Assembly: GCA_045657945.1 (NCBI GenBank)
Contig: JAZOUB010000029.1
Span: forward strand, 24,427-88,426
Reading direction: 5' to 3'
Length of the DNA: 64,000 bases
From: HGM04593 sp045657945
GTDB taxonomy: Bacteria > Bacteroidota > Bacteroidia > Bacteroidales > Bacteroidaceae
In this document: piece after piece, positions 16,052-24,364 of the stretch
Numbering within the stretch: position 1 is the stretch's first letter
Layout of the letters: each line of letters begins with the position of its first letter
Position numbers and translations under genes: made by a program
The notes under the pieces: model-generated
Database searches by the model: none
What the model saw: only the letters and a program-made list of their open reading frames with translations
What the model was told of the DNA's origin: nothing

Positions 16052-17038
16052 ATGAAAAACAAACTTCAATGCGTAGGCATATTGACATCAGGTGGTGATG
16101 CCCCCGGCATGAACGCGGCAATCCGTGCCGTCACACGTGCCTGCATCTATCACGGCATAACCGTCAAAGCCATTTACCGCGGTTACAAAGGACTCATGAC
16201 CGGTGAAATCAAAGAGTTCAAGACCGAGAATGTAAGTAACATCATCCAGCGTGGCGGAACAATCCTCAAGACAAGCCGTTGCGACGAGTTCAAGACCGAG
16301 GAAGGACGCGCAAAGGCATACGAGACCCTGCAGAAAGAGGGCATCAATGCTCTTGTTGTAATCGGTGGCGACGGTTCTATCACCGGTGCATACAATCTTG
16401 CACGCGAATTCGACATTCCATGTATTGCACTGCCGGGAACTATTGACAACGACCTTTACGGTACAGATACCACAATCGGTTACGACACCGCACTTAACAC
16501 CATTATGGAATGCGTGGACAAAATCCGCGACACAGCGTCATCACACGAGCGTCTTTTCATTGTTGAAGTAATGGGTCGCGACGCCGGTTTCCTTGCCCTC
16601 AACGGTACAATTGCCACAGGTGCCGAGGCTTGCGTGTTGCCTGAAATTGACCCCGAGTTCGAGAAAATCAACCAGTTCATTGCAAATGGTTTGCGCCGAA
16701 CAAAGAGCAGCAGTATCGTATTGTTTGCCGAGGGTCGCGAGAAGGACTACAACATCATGGAAGTTGCCGAGGGCATGCGCCAGCGTTTCCCCGAACTTGA
16801 TGTACGCGTATCAATCCTTGGATACCTGCAGCGTGGTGGTAGTCCCACAGCCAACGACCGCATCCTTGCAAGCCGTCTGGGCGTAGCTGCCGTAGATGCA
16901 CTGCTCGAGGGTCAGCGTAATGTAATGGTGGGTCTCAAGAATAACGAGATTGTCTACATCCCATTCACAAAGGCAATCAAGGACGACAAACCAATTGACA
17001 AGGATACAGTACGAGCACAGGAGATACTTGCGTCTTAA
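16052..17038 (+). CDS. pfkA: ATP-dependent 6-phosphofructokinase
   Basis: This 328-residue enzyme phosphorylates fructose-6-phosphate in glycolysis. Seen are the ATP-site LTSGGDAPGMNAAIRA (about 11-26) and VVIGGDGSITGAYNLA; Gly rather than Asp/Lys after GGDGS supports ATP over pyrophosphate. The catalytic PGTIDNDL contains the base Asp. The fructose site includes MGRDAGFLAL and the C-terminal LGYLQRGGSPTANDR. It is the last gene of porQ-cmk-ispH-pfkA, followed by a 25-bp palindromic terminator. Confidence 0.96.
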   Translation: MKNKLQCVGILTSGGDAPGMNAAIRAVTRACIYHGITVKAIYRGYKGLMTGEIKEFKTENVSNIIQRGGTILKTSRCDEFKTEEGRAKAYETLQKEGINALVVIGGDGSITGAYNLAREFDIPCIALPGTIDNDLYGTDTTIGYDTALNTIMECVDKIRDTASSHERLFIVEVMGRDAGFLALNGTIATGAEACVLPEIDPEFEKINQFIANGLRRTKSSSIVLFAEGREKDYNIMEVAEGMRQRFPELDVRVSILGYLQRGGSPTANDRILASRLGVAAVDALLEGQRNVMVGLKNNEIVYIPFTKAIKDDKPIDKDTVRAQEILAS

Positions 17039-17046
17039 AAGACAAA

Positions 17047-17100
17047 GTCATATATGAATGAAACGGGAGGCCTACGCTTCCCGTTTCATTCATATATGAC
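17047..17100. terminator. Bidirectional terminator, overlaps a stop codon
   Basis: Arms 17047-17071 and 17076-17100 pair over 25 bp, with one G-T position that becomes a G-U pair. It lies 9 bases after the pfkA stop. Its right arm contains the stop codon of the convergent folate-enzyme gene (17086), so the two transcripts share it and coding sequence is constrained by the hairpin. Confidence 0.82.
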
Positions 17101-17619
17101 CACATCCATCATCACATCATGGGACTCAAGAGGAATCTCCGGCACCAACTGCTCACTATAGCATACTCCTATTTTCAACGCAGAAAAATCGCTTTGCGAC
17201 ATATACTTGTCATAATACCCCTTTCCGCGCCCCATGCGTGCACCGCTTTTTGTAAAGGCCAAACCGGGAACAATTACAGCGTCAATCTCATAAGGAGCAA
17301 CAGCAAATCCATCCTGTGGTTCATTTATCCCAAAAGAGCCAATAGCCATGGAATTCTTGTTATAGCAGTAGAAGTTCATGACATCACCCTCGACACGGGG
17401 CAGCACTACCGACACTGCGCCGGAAAGACTCTCCACCAGCGGCCACACATCGATTTCATTCCCAAGCGGAGAAAAAAGAGCCACCACACGGGCATTACTC
17501 ACAGTAAGATGTTTCTTCACCTCAACACAGATAGCGGCAGAGCGCACACTCTTGTCATCGACATCAAGTAACTCAAGCTTCGCCCTCACCTCTCTCCTCA
17601 GCATCTTTTTATCAACCAT
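17086..17619 (-). CDS. 5-formyltetrahydrofolate cyclo-ligase
   Basis: This 177-residue enzyme makes 5,10-methenyl-THF from 5-formyl-THF with ATP, salvaging folate. Family signatures are KKMLRREVRAKL at the start, VALFSPLGNEIDVWPLVE, and the ATP/phosphate loop SGARMGRGKGYYDKYM. The long frame to 17739 lies in meaB and is ignored. ATGs at 17625 and 17619 are both plausible; 17619 gives MVDKKM and an 8-base overlap with meaB. It is cotranscribed with meaB. Confidence 0.92.
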   Translation of the reverse strand: MVDKKMLRREVRAKLELLDVDDKSVRSAAICVEVKKHLTVSNARVVALFSPLGNEIDVWPLVESLSGAVSVVLPRVEGDVMNFYCYNKNSMAIGSFGINEPQDGFAVAPYEIDAVIVPGLAFTKSGARMGRGKGYYDKYMSQSDFSALKIGVCYSEQLVPEIPLESHDVMMDVVIYE

Positions 17620-18721
17620 TGCCATCCCTTTCCTCATCAAAGTAATCCAACACCTTGCCGGCAGCCGCAAAAGAAGTAATCTTGCCCTGTAGCAACAACT
17701 GTTCATATCGGGAGAGAATCTCCTGCATGCCCCGAGCATTATAGAAACGAGACTTCAGCTGCTCGTCAATAGCCTCATACATCCAATATCTCTGTTGATA
17801 ACGGCGTCGTTCATCGAACCAGCCGCTCGCCTTTACTTTATCGACATAACCATCAATCATACCCCACACCTTGTCAATATCCAGGTCAAAGAAACCGGAG
17901 TAAGTCTGCACCTGGGGTCGCATGCCACTCGCAGGCATCGGAAAAAGCTGCAATGCATTCCTGTAATGCACAGCCGCACGCCTTGCCTCATCGACATTGT
18001 CACCGTCGGCCTTGTTTATCACAATACCGTCGGCCATCTCCATGATACCACGCTTTATCCCCTGCAGTTCATCACCGGCACCGGCAATCTGTATCAACAG
18101 AAAAAAATCGACCATTGAATAGACCGCAGTCTCACTCTGCCCCACGCCAACAGTCTCTACAAAAACATTATCATAACCGGCAGCCTCGCACAATATTATC
18201 GCCTCACGTGTCTTACGCGCCACGCCACCCAATGAGCCGGCCGATGCACTCGGGCGGATAAATGCACGGGGATGAGCCGACAGACGCTCCATGCGTGTCT
18301 TGTCACCCAATATACTACCCTTGCTACGCTCACTGCTGGGGTCAACAGCAAGCACCGCAAGCTTGCCGTCTGTTTTTGACAGCAGATGCATACCAAATGC
18401 ATCAATCGAAGTACTCTTGCCGGCACCCGGAACGCCCGTAATACCGACACGCAAAGAATTGCCCGAGTACGGCAGACATTTTTCAACCACCAACTGCGCC
18501 ATAGCTTGATGTTCGGGCAACATACTCTCAAGCAATGTCACAGCACGACTCAGAACTGTGACATCACCGCGCAGGATACCCTCGACATAATCATTCACAG
18601 ACAATTGCGCAACCCTCTTGCGCCGCATTGTCGCCAAATAGGGATTGACCGGACCAAGAGCCTCGACTCCATCGTTTACCTTAAGTCCCTTGTAAGCCTC
18701 ACTGTTTTCGGGATGTTCCAT
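17612..18721 (-). CDS. meaB: Methylmalonyl-CoA mutase-associated GTPase MeaB
   Basis: This 369-residue G3E-type GTPase protects and reloads the B12-dependent methylmalonyl-CoA mutase. Seen are Walker A GVPGAGKST (in RVGITGVPGAGKSTSIDAFG), the switch/base region AVDPSSERSKGSILGDKTRM, ETVGVGQSE and the specificity NKAD. The start is ATG at 18721 (MEHPENSEAYKG); the frame's first codon two triplets upstream is only a TTG. The mutase genes are not in the window. It is encoded upstream of, and overlaps, the folate cyclo-ligase gene. A vitamin-B12 need fits the BtuFC-like importer at 6660-8787, though linkage is only suggestive. Confidence 0.94.
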   Translation of the reverse strand: MEHPENSEAYKGLKVNDGVEALGPVNPYLATMRRKRVAQLSVNDYVEGILRGDVTVLSRAVTLLESMLPEHQAMAQLVVEKCLPYSGNSLRVGITGVPGAGKSTSIDAFGMHLLSKTDGKLAVLAVDPSSERSKGSILGDKTRMERLSAHPRAFIRPSASAGSLGGVARKTREAIILCEAAGYDNVFVETVGVGQSETAVYSMVDFFLLIQIAGAGDELQGIKRGIMEMADGIVINKADGDNVDEARRAAVHYRNALQLFPMPASGMRPQVQTYSGFFDLDIDKVWGMIDGYVDKVKASGWFDERRRYQQRYWMYEAIDEQLKSRFYNARGMQEILSRYEQLLLQGKITSFAAAGKVLDYFDEERDGNG

Positions 18722-18743
18722 AAACAAGCAATTTCATCATTTG

Positions 18744-18775
18744 CGAAGATAGCAAATAAGAGTCGTAAAAACAAC
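18744..18775 (-). promoter_or_regulatory. Promoter of meaB
   Basis: On the minus strand GTTG (18772-18775) precedes TATCTTCG (18744-18751) by exactly 20 bases, one mismatch from consensus in each box. The predicted start is about 15 bases before the meaB ATG, so the leader is very short. Confidence 0.6.
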
Positions 18776-18800
18776 AGAGCCGCCAAAAAAGGCGGCTCTG
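18775..18800 (-). terminator. Terminator of the DUF3332 gene
   Basis: The 10-bp GC-rich arms 18775-18784 and 18791-18800 (CAGAGCCGCC) enclose a 6-base loop. On the minus strand they are followed by TTGTTTTTA. It sits directly upstream of the meaB promoter and insulates the two units. Confidence 0.82.
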
Positions 18801-18826
18801 CATATTCTAAAATCATCCGTTCGGAA

Positions 18827-19369
18827 TCACTTGTTCAAAGCAAAACTATTAGTCATGCACTGACGAGCAAGTTCTACACCCTGCGCATCCAAAGTAACGT
18901 CCATTACTTCACCGTTCAAAAGGAAAAGCTGAGCGTTGTTGCCATCAACAACCTTCATCAACTGTGTTATCTGATTATTGTATTCAGCGCTCCACACCTG
19001 TGTCTCCTCGTCGAACAATATGTTCATAGATTTCTCACCGTTTGAAAGCTTATATCCATTCTCCATTGCAGTAACCTCAACATCCTGACCCTGAGAATTC
19101 TTTACAATCTTTGTATTACCAACCTGAACATCGGCACTCTTACCTGTCCAGAACTCGATTGAGTTGAGTACAAGAGCATCAACGAACATTGTAATCTCAT
19201 AAACAGGTACAATATGGAATGCCAAGAAGATAACCTCATTCACCCACTTGTTGCTTACATTGTTATTCCAATCCTTCACTTTGTTTGTCAAACGGAAAGA
19301 ACCGATACATGATGAAAACATGATAGTTGCAGAAAGCAACAACGCTGACAATTTCAATGTCTTTTTCAT
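18827..19369 (-). CDS. DUF3332 family lipoprotein
   Basis: This 180-residue exported lipoprotein has a signal peptide ending in the lipobox FSSC (Cys21). The following CIGSFRLTNKVKDWN and NEVIFLAFHIVPVYEITM match the DUF3332 family common in Bacteroidota. That segment includes a hydrophobic stretch (about 46-70). The C-terminal half is a beta-rich soluble part (TAMENGYKLSNGEKSMNILF). Function is unknown; anchoring in the outer or inner membrane cannot be told. It is monocistronic, with its own promoter (19430-19459) and terminator (18775-18800). Confidence 0.9.
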   Translation of the reverse strand: MKKTLKLSALLLSATIMFSSCIGSFRLTNKVKDWNNNVSNKWVNEVIFLAFHIVPVYEITMFVDALVLNSIEFWTGKSADVQVGNTKIVKNSQGQDVEVTAMENGYKLSNGEKSMNILFDEETQVWSAEYNNQITQLMKVVDGNNAQLFLLNGEVMDVTLDAQGVELARQCMTNSFALNK

Positions 19370-19429
19370 AGTTATTATAAATTAAGGTTAATAAAAATGC
19401 GAATGACTAAATGTGCCTTTTCGACTTCG

Positions 19430-19459
19430 CAAATTTATCATTTTTTCATTAAAAACAAC
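19430..19459 (-). promoter_or_regulatory. Promoter of the DUF3332 gene
   Basis: On the minus strand GTTG (19456-19459), an 18-base spacer and TAAATTTG (19430-19437) resemble the Bacteroidota consensus. The -7 box is perfect; the spacer is one base short of the usual range. A leader of about 55 bases is predicted. Confidence 0.55.
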
Positions 19460-19520
19460 ATTTTTTGAGTTTTTATTTCACCACACGCGAAAAAAATACA
19501 GAATAACGGCAATCAAACAA

Positions 19521-19556
19521 AAACGAGGTCCGGTTTTGGAACCTCGTTTTTTGTTT
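19521..19556 (-). terminator. Terminator of pepD
   Basis: The arms AAACGAGGT (19521-19529) and ACCTCGTTT (19541-19549) enclose a GG/CC-closed loop. The hairpin follows the pepD stop by about 20 bases and carries T-runs on both strands. Confidence 0.8.
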
Positions 19557-19566
19557 AATTACCATA

Positions 19567-21024
19567 TTACAGCACACCGTTCACTACAAGCGCCTTTACC
19601 AGCGAGTAGAACTTCTCTACTGTAGGAATCTCAACGCGCTCTGTTGGAGAGTGCGGAGACATCAGTGTTGGGCCGAATGAAACCATGTCCATCTTTGGAT
19701 AGTTGGTAGAGATGATACCGCACTCCAAGCCGGCATGTATCACGCGAACATCGGGCAACTTGCCGAACATGTCATTGTATGCAGTCTTCAATGCAGCAAG
19801 CAATGGAGAGTTTACATTGGGTTGCCAGCCGCTGTAACCGCCGCTGAGTTCTACCTTCATTCCCGCCATTGCGAAACAACTTGAGAGCTGCAATGCAAGA
19901 AACTCCTTCATTGTGTCGCAAGAACTGCGTGCAAGGATATTTATCTCGGCCTTGCCCTCGCCAATTGTAACAATTGAGAGGTTACTTGAAGTCTCAACAG
20001 TGTCAGGAATTGTTGGGATGAAGCGGAGAACACCGTCGTGGCAAGCAAGGATAACATCGACAAGGTTGTCCTGAATTTCCTGTGGCACGACAGTCTCGGG
20101 CATCTCGGTCTCGCTCACTGTGATTGTGATACCCTCCTCAATTGTAGCATACTCGCTGTTGTAGAGAGCCTCATATTTTGCAGCAATCTCCTTGAGCTCG
20201 TCAATGGCCTCCTCGGGCAATGTGAGCACAACCTCACAGCTTGCAGGGATGGCATTGCGCATGTTACCACCGTTCCAGCTTGCAAGTACAACCGCGAGCT
20301 CATCCATTGCCTCACGCACGAAACGTGCCATCAACTTGTTGGCATTACCACGGCCTGCGTTGATTTCAAGACCAGAGTGACCGCCACGCAAGCCCTTGAG
20401 CTGAACGCGCACTGCAACATCGGCATCGTCACTCTCCTCCTCCATGAACTCCATGGAAGCCGAGATGTCAAGACCACCTGCACAACCGATGTAGAGAACA
20501 CCCTCCTCCTCAGAGTCAAGGTTCAAGAGAAGCTCACCCTCGAGTTCGCCACCTTTGAGACCGAAAGCACCATACATGCCGGTCTCCTCGTCGGCTGTAA
20601 TGAGAGCCTCAAGAGGACCATGCTGCAATGATGAATCCTCCATGATTGCCATGATTGCAGCTACACCAAGACCGTTGTCAGCGCCTAGTGTAGTGTTGTC
20701 TGCATAGAGCCAATCACCCTTTACAACTGTTGTGATAGGATCATTGATAAAATCGTGCTTGCTGTCTGGAGTCTTCTGGGGCACCATATCCATGTGTGCC
20801 TGCAGAATAATACCCTTGCGATTCTCGAGACCCGGAGTCGCAGGCTTGCGCATGATGATGTTGCCGGCCTCGTCCTGCCATGTTTCTACATTGATGCTCT
20901 TTCCGAAGTCGAGCAAATATTTCTGGATTTTCTCAAGGTGACCCGATGGGCGAGGCACCTGTGTCAACGCCTCGAAGTGCTTCCACACTTCACGTGGCTG
21001 AAGATCTTTAATTGTAACTGCCAT
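19567..21024 (-). CDS. pepD: Cytosol non-specific dipeptidase (aminoacyl-histidine dipeptidase)
   Basis: This 485-residue M20C zinc dipeptidase releases amino acids from dipeptides such as carnosine-like Xaa-His. Metal ligands are visible in QAHMDMVPQK (His near 76), TTLGADNGLG (Asp near 115), TADEETGMYGAFGLKG (Glu-Glu near 144-145), DSEEEG and the C-terminal HAGLECGIIS. No signal peptide is present, so it is cytoplasmic. Length is normal. It starts 44 bases after the stop of the flippase-like gene, with no promoter between, so it is probably transcribed with it. Confidence 0.95.
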   Translation of the reverse strand: MAVTIKDLQPREVWKHFEALTQVPRPSGHLEKIQKYLLDFGKSINVETWQDEAGNIIMRKPATPGLENRKGIILQAHMDMVPQKTPDSKHDFINDPITTVVKGDWLYADNTTLGADNGLGVAAIMAIMEDSSLQHGPLEALITADEETGMYGAFGLKGGELEGELLLNLDSEEEGVLYIGCAGGLDISASMEFMEEESDDADVAVRVQLKGLRGGHSGLEINAGRGNANKLMARFVREAMDELAVVLASWNGGNMRNAIPASCEVVLTLPEEAIDELKEIAAKYEALYNSEYATIEEGITITVSETEMPETVVPQEIQDNLVDVILACHDGVLRFIPTIPDTVETSSNLSIVTIGEGKAEINILARSSCDTMKEFLALQLSSCFAMAGMKVELSGGYSGWQPNVNSPLLAALKTAYNDMFGKLPDVRVIHAGLECGIISTNYPKMDMVSFGPTLMSPHSPTERVEIPTVEKFYSLVKALVVNGVL

Positions 21025-21068
21025 AATACAAAATAGTTAATTATAAATATTTAAACCCTATATTATTC

Positions 21069-22121
21069 TCATTTGGTCATTTTCCCTTGTCTCATACCTC
21101 TCAAGTGCAACGCAGCAATACCATATATGCCAAGTACAGCAACAAGAAGAGTCTGGGTTCCATGCACTATCAACGCAAAAATACCGGCATCTGTTTCCGA
21201 CACGCCATAGAGCATCATTATACTCATTATCACATAATGCCATGGACCGGCTCCGTTGGGTGTGGGCACAACCACCGCAATGCTGCCACCTACAAACAGC
21301 AATAACGCAGCTGCCAACGACAGCCCACTGCTGAACCCGAAACAGAAGAAGCAGAGATAGAACTGCATGAAATAGCAGAACCATATGCCCACCGTCTCAA
21401 GCATGAACAGCCTGCCGTTCTTCATTTTCCTTAGCGAGAGTACACCCTCCATAAAACGGCCAATGAACGACTTTATCTTTTTCCAAATTGTAAGCTTCCT
21501 TATCAGCAGGAATATGAGCGCACCCACGGCCAGCACCGACAGGAGCACAATTGCCAAGCCCTGTGGCGAAGAGAGCACATTGCCGCCCGGCATCTCCACG
21601 CCGGCATCGTTGATGAACGCGCTGAACACCGGCCACTGCAGTGCCACAGCCACAAGCGTTATGAGCAGCACCATGAGCGTATCAAGCATCCTTTCCATGA
21701 CAAGAGTACCCAAGGCATGTGCAAACGGCACACGCTCATGTTTTTCAAGGATGACACATCGTGACACCTCGCCCACGCGCGGCAGAACAAGATTTGCAGC
21801 GTACGCCACATAAACCGAGTTGACACAGACTGACGACGACGGGTTATATCCCAAAGGAGCAAGAGAGAGTTTCCAGCGCCATCCCCTTAGCACATGACTC
21901 ATTACGCCAAAGAAAGTCGAGATAACAAACCAGAAGATATTCATCTCCTTCAATTCACTCCAGAGTTGCGAAAAGTCAAAATCGTCGTACACCATATACA
22001 GGATGAGCACACCCAGCATAATTGGCAACGCGGTTTTTAGTGTATAATTGAAAATCTTTTTCACAACTTTTGGAACATTTTTAATAGTTTTGGTTAACTT
22101 TGCAACATTGCGACAATACAT
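21069..22121 (-). CDS. Flippase-like (LPG-synthase transmembrane region, UPF0104) membrane protein
   Basis: This 350-residue protein has about eight transmembrane helices, matching the YbhN/AglD/MprF-N 'flippase-like' family. Typical segments are SHVLRGWRWKLSLAPLGYNP, AYAANLVLPRVGEVSRCVIL (the conserved N-x-x-L-P-R-x-G-E core) and the late VVVPTPNGAGPWHYVI (conserved P-x-P-x-G). The family is linked to lipid or lipid-linked sugar translocation; the cargo here is unknown. No catalytic acyltransferase domain is attached. The ATG at 22121 is the only early Met. A TATCTTTG (minus strand, 22141-22148) lies 20 bases upstream and would give a nearly leaderless mRNA. Confidence 0.88.
   Translation of the reverse strand: MYCRNVAKLTKTIKNVPKVVKKIFNYTLKTALPIMLGVLILYMVYDDFDFSQLWSELKEMNIFWFVISTFFGVMSHVLRGWRWKLSLAPLGYNPSSSVCVNSVYVAYAANLVLPRVGEVSRCVILEKHERVPFAHALGTLVMERMLDTLMVLLITLVAVALQWPVFSAFINDAGVEMPGGNVLSSPQGLAIVLLSVLAVGALIFLLIRKLTIWKKIKSFIGRFMEGVLSLRKMKNGRLFMLETVGIWFCYFMQFYLCFFCFGFSSGLSLAAALLLFVGGSIAVVVPTPNGAGPWHYVIMSIMMLYGVSETDAGIFALIVHGTQTLLVAVLGIYGIAALHLRGMRQGKMTK
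22069..22102 (+). promoter_or_regulatory. Promoter of rsmA-mgtE
   Basis: TTTG (22069-22072) and the perfect -7 box TAACTTTG (22095-22102) are 22 bases apart, one above the usual range. They lie inside the 5' end of the divergent flippase gene. The predicted leader is about 100 bases. Confidence 0.5.
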
Positions 22122-22209
22122 GCCGGTGCAAGTACCTTCGCAAAGATAAAATAATTATTGAAGAAAAACTGCTTTTTTAAGCATTATTAAATAAAAAAAG
22201 CAAGCGGCG

Positions 22210-22995
22210 ATGAAGGAAGTTACAGCAAAGAAAAGATTGGGACAGCATTTTCTCATTGACCTTTCAATTGCAAAGAGAATTGCAGACACTGTAGATGTAT
22301 GCCCCGGCATACCAGTGCTTGAGGTTGGTCCCGGAATGGGTGTCCTCACCCGTTTCCTGCTCGAGAAGCCCCATGACATCAAAGTGGTGGAGATTGACGA
22401 GGAGTCTGTAGCCTACCTGTGCAAGAACATGCCGCAGCTGCAGGAGGAAAACATCATCCCCGACGATTTCCTCAAGATGAAGCTCGACCGTCTATTTGGC
22501 GGCGAACAATTCATGCTCACCGGCAATTATCCTTATAACATCTCGAGCCAGATATTTTTCAAGATGCTCGACTACAAGGAGTACATCCCCTACTGTAGCG
22601 GAATGATACAGAAGGAGGTTGGCGAACGCCTTGCCGCCAAACCCGGCACCAAGGCCTACGGCATACTCAGCATCTTCATCCAGCTGTGGTACGATGTAGA
22701 GTACCTTTTCACCGTTGACGAGAATGTATTCTCGCCACCGCCCAAGGTAAAGAGCGCCGTTGTGCTCATGAGGCGCAACACACGCACAAGCCTCGAGTGT
22801 GACGAGGAACTGTTCCGCAAGATAGTAAAGGGAACATTCAACCAAAGGAGAAAGAAGCTACGCAACTCCATCCAGCAGATAGTCGGCAAGGAATCGCCGT
22901 TACTTGGCGACCCCATCCTCGACAAGCGCCCCGAGCAGCTGTCGATAGCCGATTTCATCGAACTCACCAACAAAGTTGAACACGAACTGGCATAA
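22210..22995 (+). CDS. rsmA: 16S rRNA (adenine1518/1519-N6)-dimethyltransferase
   Basis: This 261-residue SAM-dependent methyltransferase dimethylates two adjacent adenines near the 3' end of 16S rRNA during 30S maturation. Seen are KKRLGQHFLIDLSIAKRIAD at the start, SAM motif I LEVGPGMGVLTRFLL (about 37-51), the ribose Glu in VVEIDEESV, and motif IV NYPYNISSQIFFKM. The C-terminal basic helix TFNQRRKKLRNS binds RNA. It is followed by mgtE after 12 bases. Confidence 0.96.
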   Translation: MKEVTAKKRLGQHFLIDLSIAKRIADTVDVCPGIPVLEVGPGMGVLTRFLLEKPHDIKVVEIDEESVAYLCKNMPQLQEENIIPDDFLKMKLDRLFGGEQFMLTGNYPYNISSQIFFKMLDYKEYIPYCSGMIQKEVGERLAAKPGTKAYGILSIFIQLWYDVEYLFTVDENVFSPPPKVKSAVVLMRRNTRTSLECDEELFRKIVKGTFNQRRKKLRNSIQQIVGKESPLLGDPILDKRPEQLSIADFIELTNKVEHELA

Positions 22996-23007
22996 AAGCG
23001 AGAGATT

Positions 23008-24360
23008 ATGACCAAGGAATTCATAAACCACATAAAGGAACTCATTGAGCAGAAGGACTCGGTGCTGCTGCAGGAGGCCGTGTCAAGGCTGCACCCTGCC
23101 GACATTGCCGAGATCTGCATTGAGCTCACCACTGAACAGGCACGCTTCCTCTACCGTCAGCTCGACAACGAGACTGCAGCCGATGCCCTCATTGAGATGG
23201 ACGAGGACCTGCGTAACGACCTGCTCGAGGAACTCCCCTCCGAAGCCATTGCAAGACGCTTCGTGAACTACATGGATACCGACGACGCCGTCGAGATTAT
23301 CCGTGACATGGACGAGGAGAAGCAGGAAGAGGTGCTTTCAAACATTCAGGACATTGAGCTCGCAGGCGACATCGTTGACCTTCTGCAATATGACGAGGAC
23401 ACCGCCGGTGGTCTCATGAGTACCGAGATGGTGGTTGTGAACGGCAACTGGAGTATGCCCGAGTGCCTCAAGGAGATGCGCCAACAGGCCGAGGAACTCG
23501 ATGACATCTACTACATCTATGTTGTCGATGACGACGAGCGCCTGTGCGGTCTATTCCCACTGAAGAAGATGATTACCAGTCCATCCGTATCAAAGGTGAA
23601 GCATGTAATGGACACAAAGATCATTAGTGTCGATGTTGACACCCCCATTGACGAGGTAACAATGCTCATTGAGAAATATAACCTTGTAGCGATACCGGTT
23701 GTCGATAAGATCAACCGTCTTGTGGGACAGATTACCGTCGATGACATCATGGACGAGGTTCGCGAACAGACCGAGCACGACCAGCAACTTACCGCCGGTC
23801 TTACCCAGGATGTCGAGACAAGCGACAGTGTCTTCGTGCAGACCAAGGCACGCCTTCCATGGCTCATCATCGGAATGCTCGGAGGTATCGGCTCGTCACT
23901 GCTGCTCAACTGCTTTACCAATACCCTTGGCAGCCACCCCGAGATGGCACTCTTCATTCCCCTTCTCGCCGGCATGGGCGGTAATGTGGGAACACAGTCA
24001 TCGGCCATTGCCGTGCAGGGACTAGCCAACAACTCGCTCAACCCGCAGCACATATTCAAGCACATACTGAAGGAGATGGTTGTAGCACTCATAAACGCCA
24101 CCATACTGTCGCTCATGGTCTACATGTACAACTTCTTCGTCTACGGCCCCACCGACATCGTGAGCCTCTCCGTCCCGCTCAGCCTTTTTGTAGTAGTGCT
24201 TTTCGCCTCGGGATTCGGCACCCTCATCCCAATGGTACTCGAAAGGATGAACATAAACCCTGCAGTTGCCACGGGACCGTTCATACAGATTATTAACGAC
24301 CTCAGCGGTATGACCTTCTACATGATAATATCAATGGCGCTGAGTCAAATAATGTCATAA
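23008..24360 (+). CDS. mgtE: Magnesium transporter MgtE
   Basis: This 450-residue inner-membrane Mg2+ channel has the full MgtE layout. An N-terminal helical MgtE-N superhelix (about 1-130) contains RLHPADIAEICIEL, DEDLRNDLLEEL and YDEDTAGGLMST. Two CBS domains follow (about 135-260; VSKVKHVMDTKIISVDVDTP and VDDIMDEVREQTEHD). The C-terminal five-helix pore (about 285-450) includes PLLAGMGGNVGTQSS, the conserved selectivity region. Channel gating by cytosolic Mg2+ through the N and CBS parts is family knowledge. It is in an operon with rsmA and the downstream secreted hydrolase (4-base gap). Confidence 0.96.
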   Translation: MTKEFINHIKELIEQKDSVLLQEAVSRLHPADIAEICIELTTEQARFLYRQLDNETAADALIEMDEDLRNDLLEELPSEAIARRFVNYMDTDDAVEIIRDMDEEKQEEVLSNIQDIELAGDIVDLLQYDEDTAGGLMSTEMVVVNGNWSMPECLKEMRQQAEELDDIYYIYVVDDDERLCGLFPLKKMITSPSVSKVKHVMDTKIISVDVDTPIDEVTMLIEKYNLVAIPVVDKINRLVGQITVDDIMDEVREQTEHDQQLTAGLTQDVETSDSVFVQTKARLPWLIIGMLGGIGSSLLLNCFTNTLGSHPEMALFIPLLAGMGGNVGTQSSAIAVQGLANNSLNPQHIFKHILKEMVVALINATILSLMVYMYNFFVYGPTDIVSLSVPLSLFVVVLFASGFGTLIPMVLERMNINPAVATGPFIQIINDLSGMTFYMIISMALSQIMS

Positions 24361-24364
24361 AACA

